DNA from: Virgibacillus indicus
GTDB lineage: Bacteria; Bacillota; Bacilli; Bacillales; Amphibacillaceae
Direction of reading: 5' to 3'
Length of the DNA stretch: 43,545 bases
NCBI RefSeq assembly: GCF_002266285.1
Contig: NZ_NPMS01000015.1
Location: forward strand, 1 to 43,545
Part shown: piece by piece, positions 7,967-16,192 of the stretch
Numbering within the stretch: the first letter of the stretch is position 1
How the letters are laid out: the number at the start of each line of letters is the position of its first letter
Notes under the pieces: model-generated
Told to the model about the DNA's origin: nothing
Database searches by the model: none
What the model saw: only the letters and a program-made list of their open reading frames with translations
Translations under genes and position numbers: made by a program

Positions 7967-8947
7967 ATGGAACGCGGAAGCAATTATCGCTTGCTGAAAA
8001 TAAGGGAAATCCTATTTGACCAGACAGATGAACAGCATGAATTGGGAATTAATGATATCAGCAAAAAATTGCTGCAGATTATTCCCGGCGGAACCTTTGA
8101 TAACAGAACAATTAAGCGGGACCTGCAAATTCTGGATGAAATGGATTTTGAAATAATGGAGAATAAAGGTAAATTTGGGAAGATCCTGTACAGTCACCAA
8201 TCCCGATTATTTGAAACATATCAATTACGTCTCATTAATGATGCCATTCTTTCTGCTCGCTTTATTACTACCAATGAAAAGAAAAAGCTGATCAATAAGG
8301 TGAAGCGGCTGACAAGTAAAAATATTGCTAAAACATTGCCAGAACCAGTGCTGTTCAGTCAATCAGCCAATATGGACTATGAGCAGGTTAAATTAAACAT
8401 TGATTTTGTACACCGGGCAATCTCCCAGCGAAATGTTATTACATATCAGTATGGGAAATTTAATGTGGATAAGCAATTTGAATTCAACCGTAATGGGGAT
8501 CTTTATTATGTGGAGCCATATGCATTAATTTGGCAAAATGATTATTACTATTTAATTGGACGTTTTCAAAAAACAGATGAAATGAGACACTACCGTCTGG
8601 ATCGGATTCGAAATATAGAAATTACGGATGGACATTTTACACAAACAGATTATGATTTAAAAAGTTATGTGAATCAAAGTTTTCATATGTTTGCAGGGGA
8701 AGAAATATGGATAAAAATTCAGTTTCATGAGGATCTGGTGAATGTTGTTCTCGATCGTTTGGGGCATGATGCTGATATTAAAAATACAGGTGACGGGCAT
8801 TTTGAGCTGAGAACAAAAGCTAAACTATCGGATGGACTGATTAACTGGATTTTGACTTGGGGGAATAAAGCAAAAGTATTGGAACCTGAGCATCTAGTCA
8901 ACGAGGTGAAGGGAAAAATTGAGCAAATGATGAAGACTTATCAGTAG
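7967..8947 (+). CDS. WYL-domain transcriptional regulator
   Basis: The 326-aa protein has an N-terminal winged-helix region (about 1-65, NDISKKLL...DNRTIKRDLQILDEM, the DeoR-like pattern of WYL regulators), a linker, and a WYL ligand-sensing domain (about 140-235) with YYVEPYALIWQNDYYYLIG and HYRLDRIRNIEI, then a C-terminal extension. WYL proteins usually bind nucleotides or nucleic acids and often control DNA-damage or defence genes; no such gene lies beside it here. Start choice: AAAGGGG at 7951-7957 directly abuts an ATG at 7958, so the in-frame ATG at 7967, about 9 nt downstream, is preferred. It is flanked by terminators and its target is unknown. Confidence 0.85.
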   Translation: MERGSNYRLLKIREILFDQTDEQHELGINDISKKLLQIIPGGTFDNRTIKRDLQILDEMDFEIMENKGKFGKILYSHQSRLFETYQLRLINDAILSARFITTNEKKKLINKVKRLTSKNIAKTLPEPVLFSQSANMDYEQVKLNIDFVHRAISQRNVITYQYGKFNVDKQFEFNRNGDLYYVEPYALIWQNDYYYLIGRFQKTDEMRHYRLDRIRNIEITDGHFTQTDYDLKSYVNQSFHMFAGEEIWIKIQFHEDLVNVVLDRLGHDADIKNTGDGHFELRTKAKLSDGLINWILTWGNKAKVLEPEHLVNEVKGKIEQMMKTYQ

Positions 8948-8953
8948 GCTGGA

Positions 8954-8977
8954 AAGCCCCCTTGTACCAGGGGGCTT
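8954..8977. terminator. Hairpin after the WYL gene
   Basis: AAGCCCCCT and AGGGGGCTT form a perfect 9-bp GC-rich stem with loop TGTACC. The T-run is weak (CGCTGAAGTTATTC). It lies between two convergent genes and may act in both directions. Confidence 0.65.
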
Positions 8978-8999
8978 CGCTGAAGTTATTCATTTAGTC

Positions 9000-9644
9000 T
9001 TACTGACCTCTGAATTCTCCGTAATCAATGCCCAATGATTTATAAGGCACTTTGATTTTAAATGCCAGATTATTTGCTTCAAGGTCAATATGCTCTACGC
9101 TGACTTCAAAGTTACTTCGGATTTCCATATCTGTTACAGCTACATAAATTTCTTCGTCCTTCGGGTTAACGGTTACCCATTCCGGCATCGGCAAGTATTT
9201 TTTCATATATTCCATGATTTTTTGATTTGGCAATTCCAGTAATCCTACAGAAATCGACTTTTGTTCTAAAATAATATCTCCATTATCCTGTACAAATGGT
9301 TCAAAATGTACAGAAAGAGGGACCGTTGCAGAAAACACCGGCAATTCTCCGGTCAGGTGAACATCCTCTTCAAGTGAGATGCTGTAATGATGCCTTGTGG
9401 TGCTTAAGAGCTGATCAATATAAGCATTTACTAATTCATTTAAATTCTGCTTGGTTGTGCGAACAACAAATTCGGAGCTTTCCTGTTCTGCACGATCTTG
9501 ATTCTGCGGTCTTTCCGTTTCCGAAACCGGCCAGAATATAAATGAGACAATCACAAGGAAAAAAATGATATTTAAAATCAGCAGCCCGAAAAACAGCCGC
9601 TTCCATTTAATCTTTCCTTTTCGATGCTCTTTTCTTAGAGACAT
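9000..9644 (-). CDS. ypmS: YpmS-like DUF2140 membrane-anchored protein
   Basis: The 214-aa protein has a basic N-terminus (MSLRKEHRKGKIKWKR), one transmembrane helix (about 18-38) and an extracytoplasmic domain with SVHFEPFVQDNGDIIL and VSVGLLELP-type strands, the pattern of the DUF2140/YpmS family. AAGGGTG lies 6 nt before ATG 9644, making this a better start than the GTG at 9653. It follows ypmR by 11 nt, so the two are cotranscribed, as in B. subtilis. Function is not established; pairing with a surface SGNH hydrolase suggests an envelope role. Confidence 0.82.
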   Translation of the reverse strand: MSLRKEHRKGKIKWKRLFFGLLILNIIFFLVIVSFIFWPVSETERPQNQDRAEQESSEFVVRTTKQNLNELVNAYIDQLLSTTRHHYSISLEEDVHLTGELPVFSATVPLSVHFEPFVQDNGDIILEQKSISVGLLELPNQKIMEYMKKYLPMPEWVTVNPKDEEIYVAVTDMEIRSNFEVSVEHIDLEANNLAFKIKVPYKSLGIDYGEFRGQ

Positions 9645-9655
9645 GGCGTTCACCC

Positions 9656-10558
9656 TTATTCATTAGTCAGGTACTCAAGAACTCTTTTGGCCATTCGCTG
9701 ATAGCCAAGGTCATTCGGATGAAAGTTATCCTCCGCGAATACATCCTCATCCGGGTCAGCAAATAAATCTGCAGTTGGAATAAATGTTTCGTTGTTTTCC
9801 TCTGCAACCATTTTTCCTGTGTTATTCCATTCCTCTACAATAATACTGAGTTCCCTGATATCTTCAAAATATTTATCAAAAGGATTATAAAAGCCTAATA
9901 AATTTATATCCACATTCGAATTTATATCTTTTATTTTAGCAAATATCTGTCGTAATCGAACCTCATAATTAACTCTTTCATGCTGGAAATCCTCAAGTTT
10001 CAGGTTGGTGAAGTTTGATTTAAACACCTGCATGATGTCATTAGCGCCAATTGTTATCAGAACAATGTCAGAGTCATTTACTGAGTCAACAACTTCCGGA
10101 TCATCCAAATATTCCAGCAGCTGGTCAGACCGGTAGCCACGGATTCCGAAGTTATCAAATTCAACTAGCTCTGATTCTTTGTTTATAGAGCGATCAAGTA
10201 TTCCTACATACCCGCCTTGCTCTTTGCTGTCACCGACTCCCTGTGTAAGTGAGTCACCGATTGCAACAACTTTGGTTTCACGATTGGAGAAGAAATCAAG
10301 CGTACTTTGAACAGCTTCCAATAGAATTTGTGAAATCTGTTTATTTTCTGTTTGCTCAGAGCTTGATGCTTCTTCTGTCTCCTCCTGGTTTTGTTCCTGT
10401 TCTTCCACATTTTCATTTTCTTCTTCGTCAGGTTCTGTTATTTCATCTTCTGGGATAGTAACATTCTCAAAATTTGATTTAGGCTGATTGAAAAATACAA
10501 TCAGTACGATGCCAATGATTAAAATTAAACCACCAGTGATGAACACTCTCTTCTTCAT
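9656..10558 (-). CDS. ypmR: YpmR-like SGNH/GDSL hydrolase, membrane-anchored
   Basis: The 300-aa protein begins with a hydrophobic anchor (MKKRVFITGGLILIIGIVLI), then an acidic Glu/Gln-rich spacer, then an SGNH hydrolase domain. Block I is VAIGDSLTQG with the nucleophile near S103, block III is ITIGANDIM, and the Asp/His pair is D277/H280 in DNFHPND. Such enzymes are esterases or lipases; the substrate is unknown. A longer frame to 10654 exists, but AGGTGTGG just upstream and the classical signal-like start favour ATG 10558. The order ypmR-ypmS matches B. subtilis. Confidence 0.85.
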   Translation of the reverse strand: MKKRVFITGGLILIIGIVLIVFFNQPKSNFENVTIPEDEITEPDEEENENVEEQEQNQEETEEASSSEQTENKQISQILLEAVQSTLDFFSNRETKVVAIGDSLTQGVGDSKEQGGYVGILDRSINKESELVEFDNFGIRGYRSDQLLEYLDDPEVVDSVNDSDIVLITIGANDIMQVFKSNFTNLKLEDFQHERVNYEVRLRQIFAKIKDINSNVDINLLGFYNPFDKYFEDIRELSIIVEEWNNTGKMVAEENNETFIPTADLFADPDEDVFAEDNFHPNDLGYQRMAKRVLEYLTNE

Positions 10559-10729
10559 ACTTACCACACCTAGGCTGTTATATAATATATATATGGAAAT
10601 AATGCTAATTGTCTCATGAATCAATAAAAATAAAAAGGATCTAGTACTGATCATACCCGAAACAACACGTCATAAAAATGTTAATTCAGAAATGGTACGA
10701 ACATTTAACTTAAACGAAACAAAGGCGCA

Positions 10730-10914
10730 AGCGCCCGTTTAGCGACGTACGGACTGCGCCCCACAGGACGTGGGGTGGTTCGATGTTGCCACGTGATGTG
10801 GCGGTTTTAATCGAACTTCCTTTTCTAAGGAGATAAAGGAAACACGGCGACCGTAGGGAGGCGATGTTGACTTATCGTACGGAGGTGAAGGAAGTCCGCT
10901 AGTCGCTGGGCGCT
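10730..10914. repeat. GC-rich structured intergenic element (multi-hairpin)
   Basis: A 185-nt GC-rich segment lies in an AT-rich gap between ypmR and the metY terminator. Complementary arms nest: AGCGCCC (10730-10736) with GGGCGCT (10908-10914); AGCGAC (10741-10746) with GTCGCT (10902-10907); CGGACT (10750-10755) with AGTCCG (10893-10898). Inside are CCCCAC/GTGGGG (10759-10775), GTTCGAT/ATCGAAC (10778-10816) enclosing GCCAC/GTGGC (10788-10802), TTCCTTT/AAAGGAA (10817-10841), and CCGT/ACGG with CGAT/ATCG (10851-10882). It recalls dispersed intergenic repeats of Bacillaceae with borders like GGCGCTGGAGCTGGACG, but it is single-copy here. It could be a mobile REP-like element or a structured RNA. 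No coding frame is supported. Confidence 0.65.
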
Positions 10915-10979
10915 GGAGCTGGACGTGGTTGATTATGTCCAAGAGGTATTTGCTGTCAAATATTATACTTTATTTACTA

Positions 10980-11014
10980 GTAATAAAAGACCGCCTATAA
11001 ATCAAGGCGGTCTT
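10980..11014 (-). terminator. Terminator downstream of metY
   Basis: AAGACCGCCT (10987-10996) pairs perfectly with AGGCGGTCTT (11005-11014); on the minus strand it is followed by TTATTACTAG. It lies about 90 nt past the metY stop. Confidence 0.85.
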
Positions 11015-11104
11015 GAATAATGGTTATATCTAATTTTCCCATTTTCGGCTAAAAGTAAACTAGAAAACTGATTAAATCCTAGAGCAAACTTCAGGAATTC
11101 CGTT

Positions 11105-12808
11105 TTAAATTTCCACAGGTTCCTTAGGTGATTGATTTTCTCTGATTCGTACTGCTTCCTCGTATGGTTTACTATCTGTGATAACAGTAATCCCCGCTGC
11201 TTTTGCGTTATCGAGCAGCTGATCATTGCCGGATGGATCTTCAACCCATAAGATTTTCCCCTGTTTATTGATAAATTGTTCTATTAGAGAAGCCTGCAGT
11301 TCTTTATTCACTACAACTGCATCCACTTCGGAAGAAATCTCAGCAAGCTGGGATGCATCACTTACTACTGTCACAGTAAAACCAAGCTCTTTTAATTGCT
11401 CAGCAGTTTTGCTCTCTCCAGCCACGGCAATTACTTTTTTGCGAACTCCTCCATTGTTTCGGTCAAATGGGGATGATAGCAGCCAGCTGATTGCATCTTC
11501 TTCAGTTGCTTCATAAACACCAGTTTCGCCTGTAGCTTTAGAAATAGCCTGATCCAGATCAACTAAAATATCCTTTGTAGATTCCAGTCCGATTGATAAT
11601 CGTACCAATTCTTCTGTTACACCACTTTTTACAAGATCTTCAGCACTTAATTGCTGGTGTGTGGTTGAAGCAGGATGAATAATGAGTGATTTAGCATCAC
11701 CGACATTTGCAACATGTGACCATAGAGTGATATTATCAATCAGTTTTCTGCCAGCTTCACGGCCACCTTTGATTCCAAAAGTTATGATGGAACCAAAGCC
11801 ATTTTTAAAGTATTTTTTTGCCAGCTGATGGGAAGGGTGCTCTGCTATTCCAGGGAAATTCACCCATTCAACTGCAGGGTGTTTCTGCAAGTAGTCGGCA
11901 ACTACTTTGGCATTTTCATTATGGCGTTCAATACGTAAGTGTAAAGTCTCAAGGCCTTGTAATAATAGAAAAGCATTATGCGGGCTCAAGCATGCTCCAA
12001 TGTCACGTAATAGCTGTACACGTAATTTTGTTGCAAAAGCTGCTGGGCCGACATCAATAAATCGCAGTCCATTGTAACTATCATCAGGTTCTGTAAACCC
12101 TGGGAATTTCTCATTATCCCAATTAAACCTTCCGCCATCTACAACTACACCACCAATTGCTGTACCATGGCCGCCAATCCACTTTGTTGCCGAGTGAACA
12201 ACTATATCAGCACCCCAAGCTAATGGCTTGGTGAAATATGGTGCAAAGGTGTTATCAATGATTAAAGGGATGTCATTGGTATGTGCGATTTTTGAAACAG
12301 CTTCAACATCAAAGACATTTAGGCTAGGATTTGTAATAGTTTCAGCAAAAATTGCTTTCGTTTTATCGGTAATTGCACCTTCAATTGCCTCAATGTCTGT
12401 ACCATCCACAAATTTTACATTAATTCCATAACGGGGCAATGTATTTGCGAAAAGGTTATAAGTACCACCATATAAATTACTGTCAGTTATAATTTCGTCA
12501 CCTGCACTGGCTACGTTTAAAATAGCAAACGTAATTGCTGCCATTCCTGATGACGTTGCTACAGCAGCAACACCATCTTCAAGCTGTGCAACGCGCTGTT
12601 CGAATGCGTCCACTGTTGGGTTGCCGATTCGAGTGTAAATATTTCCTGGCTCTGCTAAACCGAATAAATTTTGCGCATGTTCGGTGTCCCGAAATACATA
12701 GGAAGTAGTTTGATAGACAGGAACAGCTCTCGAACCTGTCGCAGGATCTGCCTGCTGACCTGCATGAAGTAATACTGTGTCTGGATTTTGAAAATGAAAG
12801 TTTGACAT
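11105..12808 (-). CDS. metY: O-acetylhomoserine sulfhydrylase with C-terminal CoA-binding-like domain
   Basis: Residues 1-430 are a complete Cys/Met-metabolism PLP enzyme that makes homocysteine from O-acetylhomoserine and sulfide. The PLP lysine is K209 in HSATKWIGGHG, the phosphate-binding Tyr/Arg are in IYTRIGNPT (58-65), and the substrate arginine is in LVRLSIGLES. The usual family length is about 430. Here about 137 residues follow; from about 457 (KKVIAVAGES, QLKELGFTVTVV, GKILWVEDPSG, AKAAGITVITD) they resemble a Rossmann-type CoA-binding (YccU-like) domain. AGGAGG precedes ATG 12808. An S-box SAM riboswitch upstream places it in methionine synthesis, repressed when SAM is abundant. 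Confidence 0.9.
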   Translation of the reverse strand: MSNFHFQNPDTVLLHAGQQADPATGSRAVPVYQTTSYVFRDTEHAQNLFGLAEPGNIYTRIGNPTVDAFEQRVAQLEDGVAAVATSSGMAAITFAILNVASAGDEIITDSNLYGGTYNLFANTLPRYGINVKFVDGTDIEAIEGAITDKTKAIFAETITNPSLNVFDVEAVSKIAHTNDIPLIIDNTFAPYFTKPLAWGADIVVHSATKWIGGHGTAIGGVVVDGGRFNWDNEKFPGFTEPDDSYNGLRFIDVGPAAFATKLRVQLLRDIGACLSPHNAFLLLQGLETLHLRIERHNENAKVVADYLQKHPAVEWVNFPGIAEHPSHQLAKKYFKNGFGSIITFGIKGGREAGRKLIDNITLWSHVANVGDAKSLIIHPASTTHQQLSAEDLVKSGVTEELVRLSIGLESTKDILVDLDQAISKATGETGVYEATEEDAISWLLSSPFDRNNGGVRKKVIAVAGESKTAEQLKELGFTVTVVSDASQLAEISSEVDAVVVNKELQASLIEQFINKQGKILWVEDPSGNDQLLDNAKAAGITVITDSKPYEEAVRIRENQSPKEPVEI

Positions 12809-12861
12809 AAAAGTAATTCCTCCTTAGATAATTGTATTGCCTGAATCTGGCGGTTTAGAAG

Positions 12862-13034
12862 AGAAATAAAAAATCCCTCTTCCTAAGAAGAGGGCGTGTA
12901 TACATCGGACCTCCTCTTATCTTCCAGATCATCCGTTGATCTGTAGGATTTAGCACCGTTAAAAGTAAGTCAAATCTCACTTTAAGGTTGCCGGGCTTCA
13001 CAGGGCCTATTCCCTCCGCCGCTCATGATAAGAG
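12862..13034 (-). ncRNA. SAM-I (S-box) riboswitch with intrinsic terminator
   Basis: Read on the minus strand, P1 is CTCTTATC (13034-13027) closing with GATAAGAG (12921-12914). Between them are the conserved S-box blocks GAGGGA (13018-13013 area), GAAGCCCGGCAACC, and GGTGCTAAATCC. After the aptamer, CCCTCTT...AAGAGGG (12894-12875) followed by ATTTTTTATTT is the terminator. SAM binding stabilises P1 and lets the terminator form, switching metY off. Sequence and arrangement leave little doubt. Confidence 0.97.
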
Positions 13035-13058
13035 ATGTAATTTGTTAAATTACTGAAT

Positions 13059-13088
13059 ATTATAGATGCTTGGCTGTTCGTTTGTCAA
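13059..13088 (-). promoter_or_regulatory. Promoter of the S-box/metY transcript
   Basis: On the minus strand a perfect TTGACA (13088-13083) and a perfect TATAAT (13064-13059) are separated by 18 nt, and the riboswitch starts 24 nt downstream of the -10. Confidence 0.85.
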
Positions 13089-13151
13089 GCTCATTTCTGA
13101 AAATATTAAAATTAGGCTGTTTTCAGTATGTTTTGTTGCACTTGTTCCTCC

Positions 13152-13448
13152 ACAGTTGATGAAAACTGTTACGTAAAATCAGCGATGATAATTCCATCGT
13201 CCGCACAGGAAATATAACCACACTTCCATCATCATATCAGCCATCCGCCGAAAATAACTTCTATGTGCCCGATAGCAACTTATTTCAGGTTGTTTGGGCT
13301 CAGAGAGGCGCTTTATGTGCCCGGTAGCTATTGTTTTCTAGCTGCTGGGCTCAGAGAAGTACCCAAATCCTGAATCTATTCAACTCATGAAACCTCCGTC
13401 CAAATTTAAAATCAACAGAGCAGTTATGTCACAGTCTATAGAAACTGT
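13152..13448 (+). repeat. Dispersed 52-bp-repeat element, copy A (2 units)
   Basis: Ends are matching 18-nt hairpins: ACAGTTGATGAAAACTGT (13152-13169) and ACAGTCTATAGAAACTGT (13431-13448). The left arm includes GAAATATAACCACACTTCCA and ATCATATCAGCCATC; the right arm includes CAGAGAAGTACCCAAATC and ATCAACAGAGC. The core has two 52-bp units starting TCTATGTGCCC at 13260 and 13312. It lies between the metY promoter and rarD, with no coding frame. It shares arms, ends and units with copies at 19975 and 37520. Confidence 0.85.
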
Positions 13449-13499
13449 TATTTAAACTTTTTTATTAAAACCACAAACCTGTAAAATAGCTTTGAATTA

Positions 13500-14402
13500 T
13501 TAACTTACCTGACGACGCACAGGCCGTTTGTATGCTGAGCCCATATAGATAATCAATGCTGACCAGATAAATAAAAATGCAACTAGGTGGGCGAATGTAA
13601 ATGTTTCATTATATAGAAATACACCGAGAATCAGCATGATGGTTGGTGCGAAGTATTGCAGGAACCCTACCATTGCCAGTGGGATCAACTTTGCCCCTGA
13701 CGCAAACATCAATAAAGGGATTGCTGTAACTATTCCACTTGCCAGCAGGAAAATATTAATGGTGGAGATTGGCTCACTTATTGAAAATGCACCTTCAGAG
13801 AGCGCGAGTAAATAGATTGCAGCCACTGGTGTCACGATCATTGTTTCAATTGTTAAGCCAAACATTGCAGGTATATCAACTATCTTTTTAAGTAATCCAT
13901 AAAAACCAAAGCTTAATGCCAGAACGATGGAGATCCATGGAAAAACACCGAAGCTGATCGTTAAATAAAGTACACCGATTCCTGCCAAAATAAAAGAGAG
14001 TACCTGCCTTCTTGTTAAATTCTCTTTTAGTATGATTATACCTAATAAAATACTGATTAATGGATTAATATAATATCCAAGACTGGCCTGTATGACATGC
14101 TCACTGTTTACCGCCCAGATAAAGGTAAGCCAGTTCAAACTGATCAATAAGGAAGCGGCTGTAATACCAATCAGTTTTTGTCTGTCCTGCCAAATAATTT
14201 TACATTGCTTAATAAAAGGAGACCATTTTCCTAATAGCGTTACGATAAAGATCATAAACACAAATGACCAGACTATACGGTGTGCTAGTATTTCACCTGC
14301 AGAAACATCGTCTCCCAGTTTCCAGAAAATCGGGAGGAATCCCCATAAAATATAGGCACCAGCAGTATAAAAGATTCCCAGTTTTTCTTGATTATTGTCC
14401 AA
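13500..14402 (-). CDS. rarD: RarD/EamA-family transporter
   Basis: The roughly 300-aa integral membrane protein has about ten hydrophobic segments, made of two EamA repeats. The start NQEKLGIFYTAGAYILWGF and HRIVWSFVFM are typical of the RarD subgroup of the drug/metabolite exporter superfamily. Substrate is unknown; EamA proteins often export amino acids or small metabolites. No ATG precedes the conserved region. GGAG (rc of about 14411-14414) is only 2 nt from a TTG at 14408 but 8 nt from an in-frame TTG at 14402, so the second TTG is preferred. Its downstream side is the 52-bp-repeat element A; no clear terminator was seen. Confidence 0.82.
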   Translation of the reverse strand: MDNNQEKLGIFYTAGAYILWGFLPIFWKLGDDVSAGEILAHRIVWSFVFMIFIVTLLGKWSPFIKQCKIIWQDRQKLIGITAASLLISLNWLTFIWAVNSEHVIQASLGYYINPLISILLGIIILKENLTRRQVLSFILAGIGVLYLTISFGVFPWISIVLALSFGFYGLLKKIVDIPAMFGLTIETMIVTPVAAIYLLALSEGAFSISEPISTINIFLLASGIVTAIPLLMFASGAKLIPLAMVGFLQYFAPTIMLILGVFLYNETFTFAHLVAFLFIWSALIIYMGSAYKRPVRRQVS

Positions 14403-14487
14403 TTGCAAGGCTCCTATTCCGAGTAAAGTAAGCCAATTTTAGAGTTAAATTCAGGATAAAGCAATTAACCTGCTTGTAACAGCATCT

Positions 14488-14501
14488 GGAAAACGCTTTC
14501 A
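14488..14501 (+). promoter_or_regulatory. cre (CcpA) site before methionine gamma-lyase
   Basis: GGAAAACGCTTTCA matches the cre consensus TGWAARCGYTWNCA at 13 of 14 positions, with the palindromic core GAAAACGCTTTC. It lies 62 nt upstream of the start codon, so catabolite repression of the lyase is likely. Distance to rarD also allows an effect on that divergent gene. Confidence 0.7.
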
Positions 14502-14563
14502 AAAATGAGGCTAATAGATTATTATAGTAGTAGATATGTACATTATTTTTAGGGGGTAAAATC

Positions 14564-15751
14564 ATGTCTGAAAACCAAAAACATTTTGAAACAACTGTCA
14601 TTCATAAAGGCTATGATGCTAAAGAAATGCTGGGAAGTTTAGCAACACCATTATTTCAAACATCTACCTATACATTTGATACGGCGGAGCAGGGTGAAAG
14701 AAGATTTGCAGGAGAAGAAGAGGGATATATTTATTCAAGGCTCGGAAATCCAACGGTAAAAGTACTTGAGGAGCGAATTGCTGCACTTGAAAGCGGTGAG
14801 CGCGGCCTGGCATTTGCTTCAGGAATGGCTGCAGTTTCTGCGATCTTGATTGCTCTGACAAAAGCAAATGATCATATTATTTGTTCCTCAGGTTTATATG
14901 GCTGTACATTCGGTTTATTGATGATGATGAAAGATAAATACAATATTACCCATGATTTTTCTGCAATGGAAACCAAAGAAGAGGTACGCAAACTTATCAA
15001 GCCGGAGACCGCCTGTATTTATGTGGAAACACCAATTAATCCAACAATGAAACTAATTGATCTGCAAATGGTTGCAGAGGTAGCACATGAATATGATATT
15101 CCGGTTGTTGTCGATAATACATTTTCGTCACCATATATACAGCGGCCGATCGAGCTGGGCTGTGATGTTGTTATTCACAGTGCAACAAAATATATCGGCG
15201 GGCATGGGGACTTGGTTGCAGGACTTGCTGTTGGAAAGAAAGACTTCCTGGATTCTGTAGCTATGACTACACAAAAGGACATTGGGGGGATTATATCACC
15301 ATTTGATGCCTGGCTTTTAATAAGAGGCCTGAAAACATTGCCAATTCGGCTTGACCGACATTCAGATAATGCGGAGAAAATATTTGAGAAATTGCGGAGA
15401 CACTCAAAAGTAAAAAATATTTATTATCCAAATGATGAAACTCACCCTGATTTTTCTATCCGAAAAAAACAAATGAAACGGGGCGGTGGCATCATTTCAT
15501 TTGAAATCGATGGAACGAAAGAGGATGCCCAGCAACTGCTGAACAACCTTTCCTTTTTAAAAATAGCAGTCAGTCTCGGAGACGCTGAAACATTGATTGA
15601 ACACCCTGCTACAATGACACATGCCGTCGTTCCGGAAAAATCACGTGAGGAAATGGGCATCACCGATCAGTTGATACGTCTTTCCGTCGGCCTTGAAGCT
15701 TGGGAAGACATTTGGAACGACCTGGAGCAAGCACTTAATAAATTATCATAA
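14564..15751 (+). CDS. mdeA: L-methionine gamma-lyase
   Basis: The 395-aa Cys/Met-metabolism PLP enzyme is likely to degrade methionine to methanethiol, 2-oxobutyrate and ammonia. Residues match Pseudomonas putida MGL with a constant offset of two: Y57/R59 (Y59/R61), Y112 (Y114), C114 (C116, in SGLYGCTFG), D184 (D186), K209 (K211, in HSATKYIGGHGD), K238 and D239 (K240/D241, in TQKDIGG). The Cys and the Lys-Asp pair are MGL hallmarks and separate it from cystathionine gamma-lyase and MetB. AGGGGG precedes the ATG, and a terminator follows. A cre site upstream suggests use as a catabolic enzyme. Some cystathionine-lyase activity is possible. Confidence 0.88.
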   Translation: MSENQKHFETTVIHKGYDAKEMLGSLATPLFQTSTYTFDTAEQGERRFAGEEEGYIYSRLGNPTVKVLEERIAALESGERGLAFASGMAAVSAILIALTKANDHIICSSGLYGCTFGLLMMMKDKYNITHDFSAMETKEEVRKLIKPETACIYVETPINPTMKLIDLQMVAEVAHEYDIPVVVDNTFSSPYIQRPIELGCDVVIHSATKYIGGHGDLVAGLAVGKKDFLDSVAMTTQKDIGGIISPFDAWLLIRGLKTLPIRLDRHSDNAEKIFEKLRRHSKVKNIYYPNDETHPDFSIRKKQMKRGGGIISFEIDGTKEDAQQLLNNLSFLKIAVSLGDAETLIEHPATMTHAVVPEKSREEMGITDQLIRLSVGLEAWEDIWNDLEQALNKLS

Positions 15752-15760
15752 CAATTGTAA

Positions 15761-15800
15761 ACGTCTGTACTGGCAATCAGCCGGAACAGACGTGTTTTTT
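15761..15800 (+). terminator. Terminator of methionine gamma-lyase
   Basis: ACGTCTGT (15761-15768) pairs with ACAGACGT (15786-15793), followed by GTTTTTTGT. Confidence 0.9.
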
Positions 15801-16192
15801 GTCTTCATTATTATAAAGCTAGTTCACAAACGGGGGTTTTTATTAAGATTCTTGGAAAATAAAATGCAATTTTCAATGTGAAAAATAACCCTGTTGAAGC
15901 TTTACTTTTGGGTGAGAGGAGCTTGTGCAGTCACAGATGTCGTACTTGTAGGCGAAAGTGAAAGCGAAGATAGTGTATTGCAGCTGCTTTGACAGAATGC
16001 CAACAATATATGCTAAAACTAAAAACTGTTATTTCAGCATAGAATAACACAGGGTCTACCTGATATATCCGACTTGATAGCAAACCATTCAGGTATTCAT
16101 TAACGGAAAAAGGAATTTTATGCTATATTAGGGTATATGAAAAATGGGTAATTTAGTTAATGGACTTAAGTTTGGAAGGGGAGATACATACT
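15801..16192. other. Intergenic stretch without a supported gene
   Basis: About 390 nt between the lyase terminator and cls hold no frame with a ribosome binding site. The only structure seen is TGTTATT (16027-16033) and AATAACA (16043-16049), a 7-bp inverted repeat with a 9-nt loop, which could be an operator upstream of cls. Confidence 0.5.

Noticed and set aside
10559..10654. 32-residue N-terminal extension of YpmR
   Set aside because: It would place a second hydrophobic stretch before a typical signal anchor and lacks a better ribosome binding site than ATG 10558.
15900..15990. Possible short frame reading TDVVLVGESESEDSVLQLL upstream of cls
   Set aside because: It has no ATG with a ribosome binding site, ends after a few codons and matches no family I know.
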